Origin: Bog-473 sp963737745
Lineage (GTDB): Bacteria > Actinomycetota > Acidimicrobiia > Acidimicrobiales > RAAP-2
Direction: 5' to 3'
Assembly (NCBI GenBank): GCA_963737745.1
Contig: CAVTTR010000007.1
Span: forward strand, 62,001 to 126,000
Length of the DNA: 64,000 nt
The notes under the pieces were generated by a model. That model saw only the letters and a program-made list of their open reading frames with translations. It had not been told where the DNA came from and did not search any database. The position numbers and the translations under genes are program-made. Numbering within the stretch: the stretch's first letter is position 1; each line of letters begins with the position of its first letter. Below, one piece after another: positions 45,147 to 54,986 of the stretch.

Positions 45147-46238
45147 GTGTTGCCGTGCTCAACTCAGTCCCTCTCACCCTTCGCCCCGGGCTCGCCCAAC
45201 CCATCAGCCCAAGCTCCAGCCCAAGCGCCCCTGACGGAAGCCGAACGGGCGGTCGTCGCCGGAGCCGAGCAAGCTCTGCTGGACGAACGACGGCTTTTGA
45301 CGGCGGACGAGATCGCCGCGCTGGCCGCATTGCCCGATGGCGCCGTGATGGCCCTCGCCTCCTTGGCCCATCAGGTGCGCCTCGCTTGGTGTGGGCCCGA
45401 GGTGGAGATCGAGGGGATTCTCTCGGCCAAAACCGGCGGCTGCCCGGAGGATTGCCACTTCTGCTCGCAGTCGTCACGCTTCGACACTCCCGTCAAGGCC
45501 ACCCCATTCCTGAAAACCGAGGACGTGCTGGCGGCGGCTCGTGAGACGGCGGCTCTCGGAGCGTCGGAATTCTGCATCGTGTTGGCCATTCGCGGTCCAG
45601 ACGAGCGAACGATGCAGCGCCTTTTGGAGCTCGTCCCCCTCGTGGCCGAGGAAACCGGACTCAATGTGGCGGTGAGTGCTGGCGTCCTCACGGAGGATCA
45701 AGCCAGGCGGCTCGCGGCGGGCGGCGTGCACCGCTACAACCACAACGTCGAGACCTCACGCTCCTACTTCCCCTCGGTCGTCACGACCCACACGTGGGAC
45801 GAGCGGGCGGATACGTGTCGTCTCGTACGTGAGCACGGCATGGAGCTGTGCTGCGGTGCCCTCATCGGCATGGGCGAGAGCGACGCGCAACGGGTCGAGC
45901 TTCTCGTCCAACTCCAGGAACTGGACCCGACCGAAGTACCCCTCAACTTCCTCAATCCCCGACCCGGCACACCGCTCGGCGATCGCCCCGTCGTGGACGC
46001 CTGGGAGGCCATCCGCTGGATCGCCCTCTTTCGCCTCGCCCTGCCCTCTGTGATCCTCCGCTACGCCGGCGGCCGCGAGGTCACCCTGCGAGACCTCCAA
46101 GCCATCGGCATGACGGCAGGCATCAACGCCCTCATTGTCGGCAACTATCTCACCACCCTCGGTCGCTCCTCCGACGAGGATCTCCAGATGCTGGCTGATC
46201 TGCGCATGCCTATCGGGGCGCTCACGGCTGCTATTTAG
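45147..46238 (+). CDS. bioB: Biotin synthase
   Basis: BioB is the radical-SAM enzyme that inserts sulfur into dethiobiotin. The 363-residue protein has the radical-SAM motif CPEDCHFCSQSSR (three Cys for the [4Fe-4S] cluster), LKTEDVLAAARETAALGAS, CIVLAIRGPDER, YNHNVETSRSYFP and FLNPRPGTPLGDRP; the Arg of the [2Fe-2S] site lies in ILRYAGGRE. GTG 45147 or TTG 45150 is the likely start; a longer open frame upstream is antisense to the acyl-CoA dehydrogenase. The next gene starts at the base after its stop. Confidence 0.93.
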   Translation: MLPCSTQSLSPFAPGSPNPSAQAPAQAPLTEAERAVVAGAEQALLDERRLLTADEIAALAALPDGAVMALASLAHQVRLAWCGPEVEIEGILSAKTGGCPEDCHFCSQSSRFDTPVKATPFLKTEDVLAAARETAALGASEFCIVLAIRGPDERTMQRLLELVPLVAEETGLNVAVSAGVLTEDQARRLAAGGVHRYNHNVETSRSYFPSVVTTHTWDERADTCRLVREHGMELCCGALIGMGESDAQRVELLVQLQELDPTEVPLNFLNPRPGTPLGDRPVVDAWEAIRWIALFRLALPSVILRYAGGREVTLRDLQAIGMTAGINALIVGNYLTTLGRSSDEDLQMLADLRMPIGALTAAI

Positions 46239-46430
46239 ATGGGCGACGCTGCGGCGCCCCTCTCCTTCTGCACCGGCTGCGGCCGTCCCACTTCTGAGTG
46301 TGCCGGTTGCGGTCGGGCCTTCGACCCCCCGAGGTTCTGCCCCGAGTGCGGGCGCCGGATGACGGTCAGTGTGATCCCGACCGGGTGGGTCGCCCGTTGC
46401 CGCGATCACGCGGCGTTCCATTCGGCTTAG
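46239..46430 (+). CDS. bsaP: Biotin synthase auxiliary protein (BsaP-like)
   Basis: This 63-residue protein begins immediately after the bioB TAG. It has three Cys pairs in a zinc-ribbon/Fe-S pattern (FCTGCG, ECAGCG, FCPECGRRM) plus a late Cys in WVARCRDH. The sequence AFDPPRFCPECGRRM with VIPTGWVARC closely resembles the small protein next to mycobacterial bioB, reported as BsaP, which supports biotin synthase activity. I rely on memory of that family; cluster type and exact role here are inferred. Confidence 0.8.
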   Translation: MGDAAAPLSFCTGCGRPTSECAGCGRAFDPPRFCPECGRRMTVSVIPTGWVARCRDHAAFHSA

Positions 46431-46459
46431 GATCATCCAAGAGCAGGCGCGCCAAAGCA

Positions 46460-47777
46460 TCAACACCGCATGGGCGCCGTACCGGACCTCCGCCATGTCG
46501 GCGACGGCGCAGAAGTCATCCGATGGCCGTGGGGCCCTTGTAGGGACACGACACCATCGGCGTTCCCCTTCATTGACCAGCCCAACTCATGCACGGCATG
46601 GTGATGCCGTCCGCACAACGTGATGAGGTTCGAGAGATTGGTCTCGCCGCCCAGCACCCAAGGCACCATGTGATGCACCTGGGTGAAGTCGGTGAACCCA
46701 CAGCTAGGGAATCGGCAGCCCTTGTCTCTGCGGTCGATCTCAATACGTTGAGCCCTCGTCGGACTTCGTCGTGCTCGTTTTTGGTCGAGAATCGATCCGT
46801 CCTTTCGTTCGAGCGAGAAGACCACCTTGGCATCGCAAGCCAGACGACGAGCTACTTCGCGAGAGATCGGCCCCACTCCAGCCAACTCGGCCACGCCATC
46901 CGGATTTTCGCCCGTCAGGAGGTCCAAATCTGCATGCACAACCAGGGTGGGACGAAATCGAGGCGGCACCCGAACACCGGTGCCCAATTGCGAGCTGGAA
47001 TCTGCATCGCCGCCGGACCCGACATCGACACGGCACAAATTCACAAACGCGTCGTAGAGCCGCTGATCAAAAGGTACGTAGCTGATCGTTTCACTGCCCA
47101 CTCCCCCGGTGCTGCCCGTGTCTGCCACGCCCGGCGCCGCCGCCGTCCCACGACACTCGAGCGATCATGGCGGCCTTGGCTCGGGCGTAATCGTCCTTGG
47201 TGAAGGCGGCGAACATCGTGGCCTTGGCGTCGTTGAATCGCAGGGTGCGATGCTCGAACTGGCGGGCAGCCGCCGAATCAGTGGTCCCACGATGGGAGGC
47301 GGCCAATTCTCTGACCTGCTTCACCGTCCAGTGCACGGCCGCACTCGCCAGGTCGGCGTCGGTATCGGGCTGGGCGACCTCGGCGAGCGGCGCCACTGCA
47401 TCGAGTGAGAGAGCGCCCTGAGCCAGGGCGCGGGCCAGGTGCGGCAACGACTCGAGCTTGGTCGCGGCGCGCACCCAAGTGGCAGCGGTGGTGCTGCTGA
47501 CCTTGCAACGCTCCGTGAGCCAGGCCGCCATCGATACCGCCCCATCGCCTCGCCATGACTCCGTCAGATCAAAGGCGGCGATATCGCCCAACAGGGCCCG
47601 GTGACTGGCGCAAATGGCCTGACTGTGCGAGGCCATACTGGCCGCCAGCTCTCGAGACCTGTCGTCGCCGCCTGCATCGCGGCAGGGAGGACGCTTGCGC
47701 ATCCGCAGGGGCGGCGCCTTGAGGGGCGGCGCAGTGAGGGGCGGCGCTTGGCGCTCAGTTTCTTGGTTCACGACCAT
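46460..47777 (-). CDS. DUF222-HNH endonuclease (13E12-like; frameshift near 47125)
   Basis: The repaired protein, about 440 residues, has an N-terminal DUF222 part (AWLTERCKVSSTTAATWVRA, HLARALAQGALSLDAVAPLA) and a C-terminal HNH nuclease: CRFPSCGFTDFTQVHHMVPW, GGETNLSNLITLCGRHHHAVHE. The two lie in different frames; one extra G in GGG near 47125 explains the break. ATG 47777 is the likely start. Members (13E12 repeats) are multi-copy and often tied to mobile DNA in actinobacteria. A tandem 15-base repeat (GGGGCGGCGC-type, about 47705-47750) near the N-terminus encodes APPLK/APPLR. Confidence 0.85.
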
Positions 47778-47880
47778 GCCCAGGAACTGTGAACCGGGGG
47801 TGTGACATCGACCCAGCGAGACCCACATCGGCCCGCCACCTGGTGGTTTCCGTCGACAAGTCCGTGCGCGAGAATGGGGC

Positions 47881-48357
47881 ATGGACACGATCGGCATCGT
47901 CGACACGATGTTCGCCCGCTATGACATGGGTGGCGAAGCGCTCGATGCGCTGAAGCAGTGTCCGGGCTACGGCACCCGCTTCACGACCATGCGCCGCACC
48001 GTTCCCGGTTTCAAGGATCTGGCGGTCGCCGCCAAGAAGCTCATCGAAGAGGAGGGGTGCCGCATCATCGTGGCGCTCGGCATGCCGGGGAAGGAACCGG
48101 TCGACAAAGTGTGTGCCCACGAGGCTTCGACCGGGATAATGACGGCACAGTTGATGACGAATACGCACATCCTCGAGGTGTTCGTGCACGAGGATGAGTC
48201 AGACGATCCGGTGGTGCTCGCATCCGTGTTCAAGAACCGCTCGCGGGATCACGCCATCAATGCCTATCTCATGCTCTACGACCCCGAGAAACTCGTCGCC
48301 CGTGCCGGGCAGGGTGTTCGTCAGGGCTTCGGGGACGCCGGGCCCCTGACCTTCTAG
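47881..48357 (+). CDS. ribC: Archaeal-type riboflavin synthase
   Basis: The 158-residue protein resembles archaeal riboflavin synthase (RibC, as in Methanocaldococcus), which is unrelated to bacterial RibE and shares the lumazine-synthase fold. Matching stretches are IGIVDTMFARYDMG, RRTVPGFKDLAVAAKKLIEE, IVALGMPGKEPVDKVCAHEA, LMTNTHILEVFVHEDE and the C-terminal GQGVRQGFGDAGP. It makes riboflavin from two 6,7-dimethyl-8-ribityllumazine molecules. ATG 47881 has GGGG just upstream. It diverges from DUF222-HNH and overlaps the convergent acyltransferase by four bases. No other rib gene is in the window. Confidence 0.85.
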   Translation: MDTIGIVDTMFARYDMGGEALDALKQCPGYGTRFTTMRRTVPGFKDLAVAAKKLIEEEGCRIIVALGMPGKEPVDKVCAHEASTGIMTAQLMTNTHILEVFVHEDESDDPVVLASVFKNRSRDHAINAYLMLYDPEKLVARAGQGVRQGFGDAGPLTF

Positions 48358-49775
48358 CCTTTGGCCGCCAGGTCGGCCGGGTCCGTGTGCGCGGCCATCG
48401 CAGGCAGATCCACCGGAGACATCACGTCCGCGTCCACAACCGGCTCAACGAGGGCATCTGGCCCGCCAACGCGCCGCCACGCCACCTCCGCATTGTCACG
48501 AACCCGCTGTTCGGCGCGCACCGGCCCTCCGAGTACCCACCGCAGTGGGGTGTGCAAGATCAACGACACGAACGTCGTGGCCACGACGGCCGTTCCCACA
48601 TAGAACGTGGCCGTTCTGATCGGCCATGGAAGATGGGCACCGCCGATGAGTCCGGAATAGAGAGCGGCTCGGATCATATTGATAAAGAGAACGTGGCACA
48701 GATAGAAACCGCCCGTCAGCTCGGCCACGTACGTGAGCGAGGGGTGCCGTAGCCGACCGAACCCGAGGCCCAACCCAACCTTGAGGCGCGTCCATGGCCT
48801 TCCCGTGCTCGAACTGCTCGCACCGATCACCTTGACGGGGCCGCCGGCGGCGCCGCTCACCCTGGGGCGCCCCGACCACACCACACTCAAGGCGAACGCA
48901 CCGGCGATGGCCCCGAACGACCAGGCAACGGCGATCGGTTCGTAAATGTCGGAAGCCGAACCGGTGCCGGCGCCCAGCGCGATGACGACGGAGTACCACA
49001 GCATCGTGCCCACGCCGACCGAGGCGCTGGCGATGAGGACCCAGCGAGACCATCGGCGTACGAAATTGAACACGGCTTCGAAGTGATACGCCACCAGCAT
49101 CCCGGCCACGAAGTACACCTGGTAACTGATCAGATTGCGTGACCACACCCATTTCGATCCGATGTCGTGCACGTAATGACCGATCACGCCGATGTGCGGG
49201 TTGTAGTGGAGGTCGGTGCCGATGAACAGTGCGATGGCGAGACTGATCGCCATGATCAGCACGTGTTGTCGCGTCGATGTCCGCTTCAGCAACCGCAGCA
49301 GGAGCGGGAAGACAAGATAGAACTGGAAGAGCACGACGATGACGTACAACTGGTAATAGCCGAGTCGCAGATCGCTCCAGACATACGTGTGCCACTGGTT
49401 CCACGCACCTCCCGGGCGCAGGATGGTGAAGAGGACGTAGATACCGGTCCACGCGAGATAGGGGATACCGATCTGTACGTATCGCCGCAGCCAGAATCTT
49501 CCGAGAGAACGCGGTCGCGTCAGCTGGGCGTAACACACCACGAGGCCCGTGAGGAAGAAGAAGGCGTTGCGGGTGAAGTGAAGGAACGTGATGAATCCGG
49601 TGCCGATCACGTTGTTCGCCATGTCGGTCCAGAGGAAGGAGTGCTGGCCCAGTACGCAGGCACACACCGCGACCCGGAACAGATCGAACATGGTCAGGTA
49701 GCCGGCCTGCACCGGACCCGGGCTCAGAGCGCCGTCACTTGGCAAGAGCTGCGATTCAGTTGCTGGCGCGGCCAT
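48354..49775 (-). CDS. Acyltransferase-3 family membrane protein
   Basis: The 473-residue integral membrane protein has about ten hydrophobic segments and the Acyl_transf_3 pattern: MFDLFRVAVCACVLGQHSF with the conserved His region, FTRNAFFFLTGLVVCYA, FWLRRYVQIGIPYLAW and a late GGFYLCHVLFINMIR. These enzymes O-acylate cell-surface sugars or lipids. The N-terminus has no signal peptide and the C-terminus is cytosolic. It overlaps ribC tail to tail by four bases. The target is unknown. Confidence 0.88.
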   Translation of the reverse strand: MAAPATESQLLPSDGALSPGPVQAGYLTMFDLFRVAVCACVLGQHSFLWTDMANNVIGTGFITFLHFTRNAFFFLTGLVVCYAQLTRPRSLGRFWLRRYVQIGIPYLAWTGIYVLFTILRPGGAWNQWHTYVWSDLRLGYYQLYVIVVLFQFYLVFPLLLRLLKRTSTRQHVLIMAISLAIALFIGTDLHYNPHIGVIGHYVHDIGSKWVWSRNLISYQVYFVAGMLVAYHFEAVFNFVRRWSRWVLIASASVGVGTMLWYSVVIALGAGTGSASDIYEPIAVAWSFGAIAGAFALSVVWSGRPRVSGAAGGPVKVIGASSSSTGRPWTRLKVGLGLGFGRLRHPSLTYVAELTGGFYLCHVLFINMIRAALYSGLIGGAHLPWPIRTATFYVGTAVVATTFVSLILHTPLRWVLGGPVRAEQRVRDNAEVAWRRVGGPDALVEPVVDADVMSPVDLPAMAAHTDPADLAAKG

Positions 49776-50125
49776 GTCCGAACATCCTGCCCCACGTTCC
49801 TGTACGGAGGATCACAAGTATCTTGGAAAATAATGAGAATGAGCTGCGTCCACCGTGAATTCCCCCGATGCGGCAGCCTTTCACCCGAGGGGGCCACGCC
49901 CCTCACGGCGACTCTGACCAGGTGCTATAGCTTGAGCTCTCCCACGATCCGTCGGCACCGACGCTGCGGGACGGGCTGGGACTCTCCAACGCCAAAGGCA
50001 AGTTCGGCCGCATAGGCTGCGCAATGCGACCGCCTGCGGCGGAAGCGACTTCGGACAGCTGGGCGAAGAGGCCCGGATGTACGCAGAGGGGGAGACGGGA
50101 GCACGATGTTCAGCGGGGACGCGCC
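49776..50125. promoter_or_regulatory. Divergent intergenic region
   Basis: This 350-base gap between the acyltransferase and the acyl-CoA synthetase shows no gene. A hairpin GAGGGG-GCCACG-CCCCTC lies at 49887-49904. A TATAGC word near 49928 could be a -10 box for the synthetase but no matching -35 stands out. Confidence 0.4.
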
Positions 50126-51774
50126 GTGACCAACTGGAACTACGCAGATGTGTGGGAAACCGTGGCCGATGTCCAGCCTGATGCTCCTGCCATAGTCCAG
50201 GGCCAACGCCTTCTCAGCTGGCGCGCCTTCGACCGAGGGGCAGACGGGATTGCCCAGTACCTTCTCGACCGCGGCGTGGCGCGACAAGACAAGGTGGCTC
50301 TCTATCTTTACAACTCCCCCGAGTATCTTCAGGCCAGTTTCGCCGCCATGAAGATAGGTCTGGTTCCGGTCAATACCAACTACCGCTACGGCGGGGACGA
50401 GCTCAGCTACCTCTGGACAAACGCCGATGCGGTGGCCGTGGTCTTCCATGGTGCGTTCACCGAGCGGATCGAAAAGATCCGCCACCGAATCCCCACCGTG
50501 CGCACCTGGCTCTGGGTCGACGACAACGACAAGCCCTGTCCGCACTGGGCCACCCCGTACAACGAGGCCGCCGCCTCGGCCTCCTCGCGTACCGTCGCAC
50601 CATGGGGTCGCAACGGGGACGACCTCTTCATGATCTACACCGGCGGAACCACGGGCATGCCGAAGGGCGTGATGTGGCGCCAGGATGACGTGTTCGCCCG
50701 ACTGGTCGGCGGCGGCGTGCGTCGCTACGCCGTCGATGGTGGGCTCGAAGGGGTGCGTCAATCGCTCCTCGAAACTCCGAGCACGCTCACCTTCATGCCG
50801 GCCTGCCCCCTCATGCATGGGACGGGATGGTTCACGACCAATACCGCGCTGGCCGAAGGTGGCCAGGTCGCGCTCCTCGAAAGTCGCCGCTACGACCCGG
50901 TTGAGTTGCTCGATACGGTGGAGCGGCTCCGGGTGAACGCACTGGTGATTGTGGGCGATCCCTTTTCGCGTCCCTTGATCGATGCGCTCAACGCCCGGCC
51001 CGGTCATTGGGACCTGAGCTCGCTCGTCATGGTGATCTCGTCGGGTGCCATGTGGAGCGAGTCGATCAAGCAGGAGTTGCTGGCGCACGCACCCGGCATG
51101 CTCTTGGTCGATGCCTTTAGTTCGTCGGAGGCACTCGGGATGGGCACGTCGGTCTCGGGTGCGGGCACTGCCGCCGCAACGGCAACCTTCACCTTGGGGC
51201 CGGAGGTGAAAGTGCTCACCGAGGACGGCCGAACCGTCACACCGGGGTCCGAAGAGGTCGGCGTATTGGCCCTCGGAGGACGCAATCCGCTCGGCTATTA
51301 CAAGGACGAGGAAAAGTCGGCCCGTACATTCCGAATGGTGGACGGCGTGCGGTACTCCATCCCGGGGACTTCGCGCAGGTCGACGCTGATGGCACCATCC
51401 ACCTGCTGGGACGCGGCTCGGTGTGCATCAACTCGGGGGGCGAAAAGATCTTCCCCGAGGAAGTAGAGGAGGCGCTCAAGACGCACCCGACTGTGCGCGA
51501 CGCCGTCGTGGTGGGCATACCCCATCCCGTCTACGGGGAAGAGATCGTCGGCGTGGTCGAGCTGGCGACACATCCCGTCGTAGGCCCCGACGGCACTGCC
51601 TTGGCCGAGCCCAACGACGCCGAGCTCATTGCGCACGTCAAGGAGCGTCTCGCGAGTTACAAGGCCCCCCGGCGCGTGCGCGTGGTCGAAACTCTCGGGC
51701 GTGCGCCCAATGGCAAGGTGGATTACAACCGGCACCGGACCGAATCCATAGAAGAACTCGAGACCGCCACCTGA
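50126..51774 (+). CDS. Acyl-CoA synthetase (FadD-like; frameshift near 51364)
   Basis: The repaired protein, about 549 residues, is an ANL-superfamily ligase that activates an acid as acyl-AMP and then acyl-CoA. It has the P-loop YTGGTTGMPKGVMWRQDD (about residues 171-188), VDAFSSSEALGMG, and in a second frame FAQVDADGTIHLLGRG, NSGGEKIFPEEVEEALK and the catalytic Lys in GRAPNGKVDYN. One G missing from the GGGG run at 51363-51366 splits the frame. GTG 50126 follows AGCGGGGA. It resembles mycobacterial FadD enzymes for bulky acids. No partners adjoin it. Confidence 0.86.
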
Positions 51775-51795
51775 GCATCGATTATCCACACGGTG

Positions 51796-53071
51796 CTACG
51801 GACGGCGCCCCACCGGCATGATGTCGCCCTGTCCCCACTGACCAAGTGAATTGAGTTGGACGCCCCCATCAGTCGACTCGACGATCTTGTCGCCGCCCAC
51901 ATAGATGGCGGTGTGATACACGGTCGTCCAATCCGTCTGGCTCGTCCCCCAGAAGACCAAGTCCCCCGCCGCCAGCGTTGCGGGGGCGACTGGCTGGCCC
52001 GCGGTGTGAAACTGGTCATCGGACACTCGGGCGAAGCTGACCCCCGCCCCGTGTTGCCATGACGCCAGAGCGAGTCCGGAACAGTCGTAGCCGGCCGGAC
52101 CGTTGCCGCCCCAGATGTAGGGCTTGCCCAGCTGCGCGAAGGCGAAAAGCACCGCCTTGTCACCGGGGGTGATGGGCTGGAACATGAGCCCTGGGACCGG
52201 GGGCGCACCCAGCGCGTCTCCGAAGGGCTGCATCGTTCCATTCTGATCCTCGATCCAGTAGCCGCTTCCTGATTTGGTCGGCGTTATCTTTTCGGCCGGA
52301 TCGGCAGTTGCCACGGCTGCAGAGGAGCCCGCATACGGCGCGTCACCAAAGGTGAAGATTCCGCCGTCGCTCGCCAACATCCAGTAGCCCTTGGCGTCGG
52401 GGGTGGCGGCCATGGCAACGATCGGCTTGTTCAACGCGATGGCGCCGGTCGAGCCGTAGAAGCTGGCGTCGCCGAAGGAGAAGATCGCCGCCGTCACTGG
52501 CCACCAGCCAGTACCCCTTGCCGTCGGGCGTCGGCGTGAGGGCGACGATCGGCTTGTTGAGCACCATGGCGCCGGTCGAGCCGTAGAAGCTGGCGTCGCC
52601 GAAAGAGAAGATCCCGCCGTCACTGGCCACCAGCCAGTACCCCTTGCCGTCGGGCGTCGGCGTGAGGGCGACGATCGGCTTGTTGAGCACCATGGCGCCG
52701 GTCGAGCCGTAGAAGGCGGCGTCGCCGTAGGTGAACACGCCGCCGTCACTGGCTACCAGCCAGTAGCCGTGCCCATCCGGCGTCGGAGTCATGCCGACGA
52801 TGGGATGGGCGAGCGGATACCCGGCCGCCGAGCCGTAAGAGCCCGCACTGCCGAAGCTCCACACATTGCCTTGCGCACTGGCTAACCAAAAATTTGTCGA
52901 CAGCAGACCGGACGAGCCTGCCGCCGGCGAAACCGGAGCGTTCGTCGTCGCGGCTGGGGAAGCGGGAGTGGCGGCACTGGCCACCGACACGCCGCTGAAA
53001 CCGGCGAGGACGAAGATCGAAGCTACTCCGAGAACGAGACGAGAGAACCGTCTGCCCGTTACAACACCCAT
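51796..53071 (-). CDS. Secreted NlpC/P60 endopeptidase with tandem repeats (frameshift near 52490)
   Basis: The protein has a signal peptide (RRFSRLVLGVASIFVLAGFSG to ASAA), then about five repeats of 42 residues of the type YWLVASDGGIFSFGDASFYG, which look like beta-propeller blades, then a C-terminal NlpC/P60 domain. The peptidase has the catalytic Cys in GYDCSGLALASW and the His in VYHTAIYVGG. One extra base near 52490 shifts the frame inside the repeats. ATG 53071 follows AAGGAGG. It is an exported cell-wall hydrolase; the repeats probably bind wall or another protein. Two small hairpins precede the start (53102-53140). Confidence 0.87.
52362..52868 (-). repeat. 126-bp tandem repeats in the NlpC/P60 gene
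   Basis: Four consecutive units of about 126 bases are present, near 52362-52488, 52490-52616, 52617-52742 and 52743-52868. The two middle ones are almost identical over long runs, the outer ones more diverged. Recent copying or gene conversion between blades is likely. Confidence 0.85.
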
Positions 53072-53101
53072 TGTGTTTCCGCCTCCTTGATCAATTCCGC
53101 C

Positions 53102-53140
53102 ACCTGCGCAGCTCTGCAGGTCCGCCGCACAAGGCGGCGG
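53102..53140 (-). promoter_or_regulatory. Two tandem hairpins in the NlpC/P60 leader
   Basis: ACCTGC (53102-53107) pairs with GCAGGT (53116-53121), and CCGCCG (53122-53127) with CGGCGG (53135-53140), about 31-70 bases before the start codon. They could be a leader regulator or the terminator of the aldo/keto reductase gene. c-di-AMP riboswitch signatures were looked for and not seen. Confidence 0.4.
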
Positions 53141-53245
53141 CACATCTCGTCACGGAAGGCACGCGCGCGTCCGCGGAGAAGCGGAAAACGTAACAAGGCA
53201 GTCTCGCAATGAGGGTGCAAATGGGTTGCGGAAAACTCCCCCGGC

Positions 53246-54094
53246 CTAGCCCGAGAGCGCCTCGAGGGCAGGTTGATCGAGAACGAGATCGCCCGCCGCC
53301 AGATTCTCTTCGAGGTGGTCGGGTGACGACGTCCCAGGGATCACGAGCACCGTTGGTCCTTGGTGCAACAACCAGGCCAGCGCCACCTGAGACGGCGTCG
53401 CGTCAAGGCGTCGCGCCGTCTCCCTGACGGCGGGCGCACCGAGGACCGGATTGTCGGGACGAAAGGCCGAGCCGAGCGGGAAGAACGGGACGTACGGCAC
53501 GCCGTCGCTTCGGCACACGTCGAAGAGGGCCTGGTCCGATCGATCAGCGACGTTGTACGCGTTCTGCACGCACGCAACTTCGGTGAGCCCGCGGGCGGTG
53601 ACGTACTCCTCGAGGCTGACATTGCTGAGGCCGATGCTCGAAATGAGGCCTTCCTGGCGCATGGCGATCATCGCTTCGAGCTGTTCGGCGAAAGGAACGT
53701 CGGAATCGGGATGGCGGCGCAAATTGACGACGGGAATCTGCGCCAGGTCCAGCGAAGCCAGATTGGCCTCGACTCCGGCCCGTAACTCCTCCGGTCGTTG
53801 GGCCGCGAGCCATTCGCCGCTCGTGCCACGTGCAGCACCGACCTTCGAGACCAGCACCAGTTCCGCCGGGTAAGGATGCAAAGCCGCGTGAATGAGCTCG
53901 TTCGCCACATCCGGTCCATAGAACTGCGCCGTATCGATGTGCGTGACCCCGGCGTCGACGGCGCGACGAAGGATGGTCAGAGCGCCCGCACGGTCCTTCG
54001 GCGGTCCGAATACTCCGGGACCGGGGAGCTGCATGGCGCCGAAGCCGACGCGTCGAACGGGGCGGTTGTCGAGTAGGACGGTGTCGGGGGGCAT
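53246..54094 (-). CDS. Aldo/keto reductase
   Basis: The 282-residue TIM-barrel protein is an NADPH aldo/keto reductase. It has RRVGFGAMQLPGPGVFG at the start, the Asp and Tyr of the active site in HIDTAQFYGPD, the Lys in LVLVSKVG, ISSIGLSNVS, and VIPGTSSPDHLEENL for the NADPH phosphate. The usual His is in the stretch VVNLRRHPD, slightly shifted. ATG 54094 matches the family; a longer in-frame start lacks similarity. It is upstream of the NlpC/P60 gene on the same strand and divergent from the YgjP-like gene. Substrate unknown. Confidence 0.88.
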   Translation of the reverse strand: MPPDTVLLDNRPVRRVGFGAMQLPGPGVFGPPKDRAGALTILRRAVDAGVTHIDTAQFYGPDVANELIHAALHPYPAELVLVSKVGAARGTSGEWLAAQRPEELRAGVEANLASLDLAQIPVVNLRRHPDSDVPFAEQLEAMIAMRQEGLISSIGLSNVSLEEYVTARGLTEVACVQNAYNVADRSDQALFDVCRSDGVPYVPFFPLGSAFRPDNPVLGAPAVRETARRLDATPSQVALAWLLHQGPTVLVIPGTSSPDHLEENLAAGDLVLDQPALEALSG

Positions 54095-54219
54095 GAGGAC
54101 CACCCTATGGCCCCGAAAAGACGAAACCTCCCTCCCGGTTGATCGGCCGTCCCGAGCAATGGGTCGTCTATGCAGGGCTTTCGATGGGGTACGCCGAGAT
54201 GTCACACGGTCACGCCAGA

Positions 54220-54864
54220 ATGGCCGTCGTGAGCCTTTTCGATGTGTTCGGACCCAACGCCTTCGGTGACGACGAGGTGGACGACGACCTCGCTGACCAC
54301 CTGGCCATCGGAGACGCGACTGTCGGGGAGAACGAGGCCGTTGGCCCAGCGCCGCCAGGCTGGCCGGACGTCGAGGTGCGCATCAGCGCTCGGCGGCGGA
54401 AGACCTCGGAGGCACGTTGGGTGGGAGGCCGAATCATCGTGTCGCTGCCTGCCCACCTTTCTCAAGACGCCCGCGAGAAAACGATCGCCTGGCTCGTCGA
54501 CCGCTTGGTGGCCAAGCACCCGCTGCGCACAGCGGTCGGCGACGCCGAACTCATGAACCGTGCCATTGCCTTGAGCGAGCGCTATCGAATCGGGGCCCGA
54601 CCGAGCTCGGTACGTTGGGTCACCAACCAGTCGGCACGCTGGGGTTCCTGCTCGTTCCACTCAGCGGAGATCCGTCTCTCCCACCGCTTGCGCGCGGTAC
54701 CCGAATGGGTGCTCGACGCAGTGCTCGTCCACGAGCTGGCGCACTTGGTGCACCCCAACCACTCCCCGGCGTTTCACCAGTTGGCCAACGGCTACCGGCG
54801 CCACCGCGAGGCGGGGATATTTCTGGCCGGCTACGGACTGGGATTGGCCGCCCCGGCGGACTGA
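54220..54864 (+). CDS. YgjP-like (DUF45) metallopeptidase domain protein
   Basis: The zinc motif VLVHELAHLVHPNHSPAFH (HExxH plus a third His) and the preceding RWGSCSFHSAEIRLSHRL identify the YgjP-like/DUF45 family, related to SprT and WLM peptidases. The product is about 214 residues from ATG 54220; ATG 54139 is in frame but less likely. No signal or membrane segment is seen. Family members are thought to be proteases or nucleic-acid-linked hydrolases, with no settled role. It diverges from the aldo/keto reductase. Confidence 0.82.
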   Translation: MAVVSLFDVFGPNAFGDDEVDDDLADHLAIGDATVGENEAVGPAPPGWPDVEVRISARRRKTSEARWVGGRIIVSLPAHLSQDAREKTIAWLVDRLVAKHPLRTAVGDAELMNRAIALSERYRIGARPSSVRWVTNQSARWGSCSFHSAEIRLSHRLRAVPEWVLDAVLVHELAHLVHPNHSPAFHQLANGYRRHREAGIFLAGYGLGLAAPAD

Positions 54865-54986
54865 GGACGGAGTTTCTCCGGGCCATGCCGGCAGCGGGCC
54901 GCGCCTCGGCATATCGAACCCTACTGACCAGTAACCTGCGGGGATCTCGGGCGTACCCGAGCCGAGCGAAGTGAGGAGCTTGCACC

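Noticed and set aside
52362..52868. CRISPR-like regular repeats
   Set aside because: The units are contiguous, coding, 126 bases long and without spacers.
53072..53245. c-di-AMP (ydaO-type) riboswitch before the NlpC/P60 gene
   Set aside because: The conserved purine-rich core is missing; only two simple hairpins are found.
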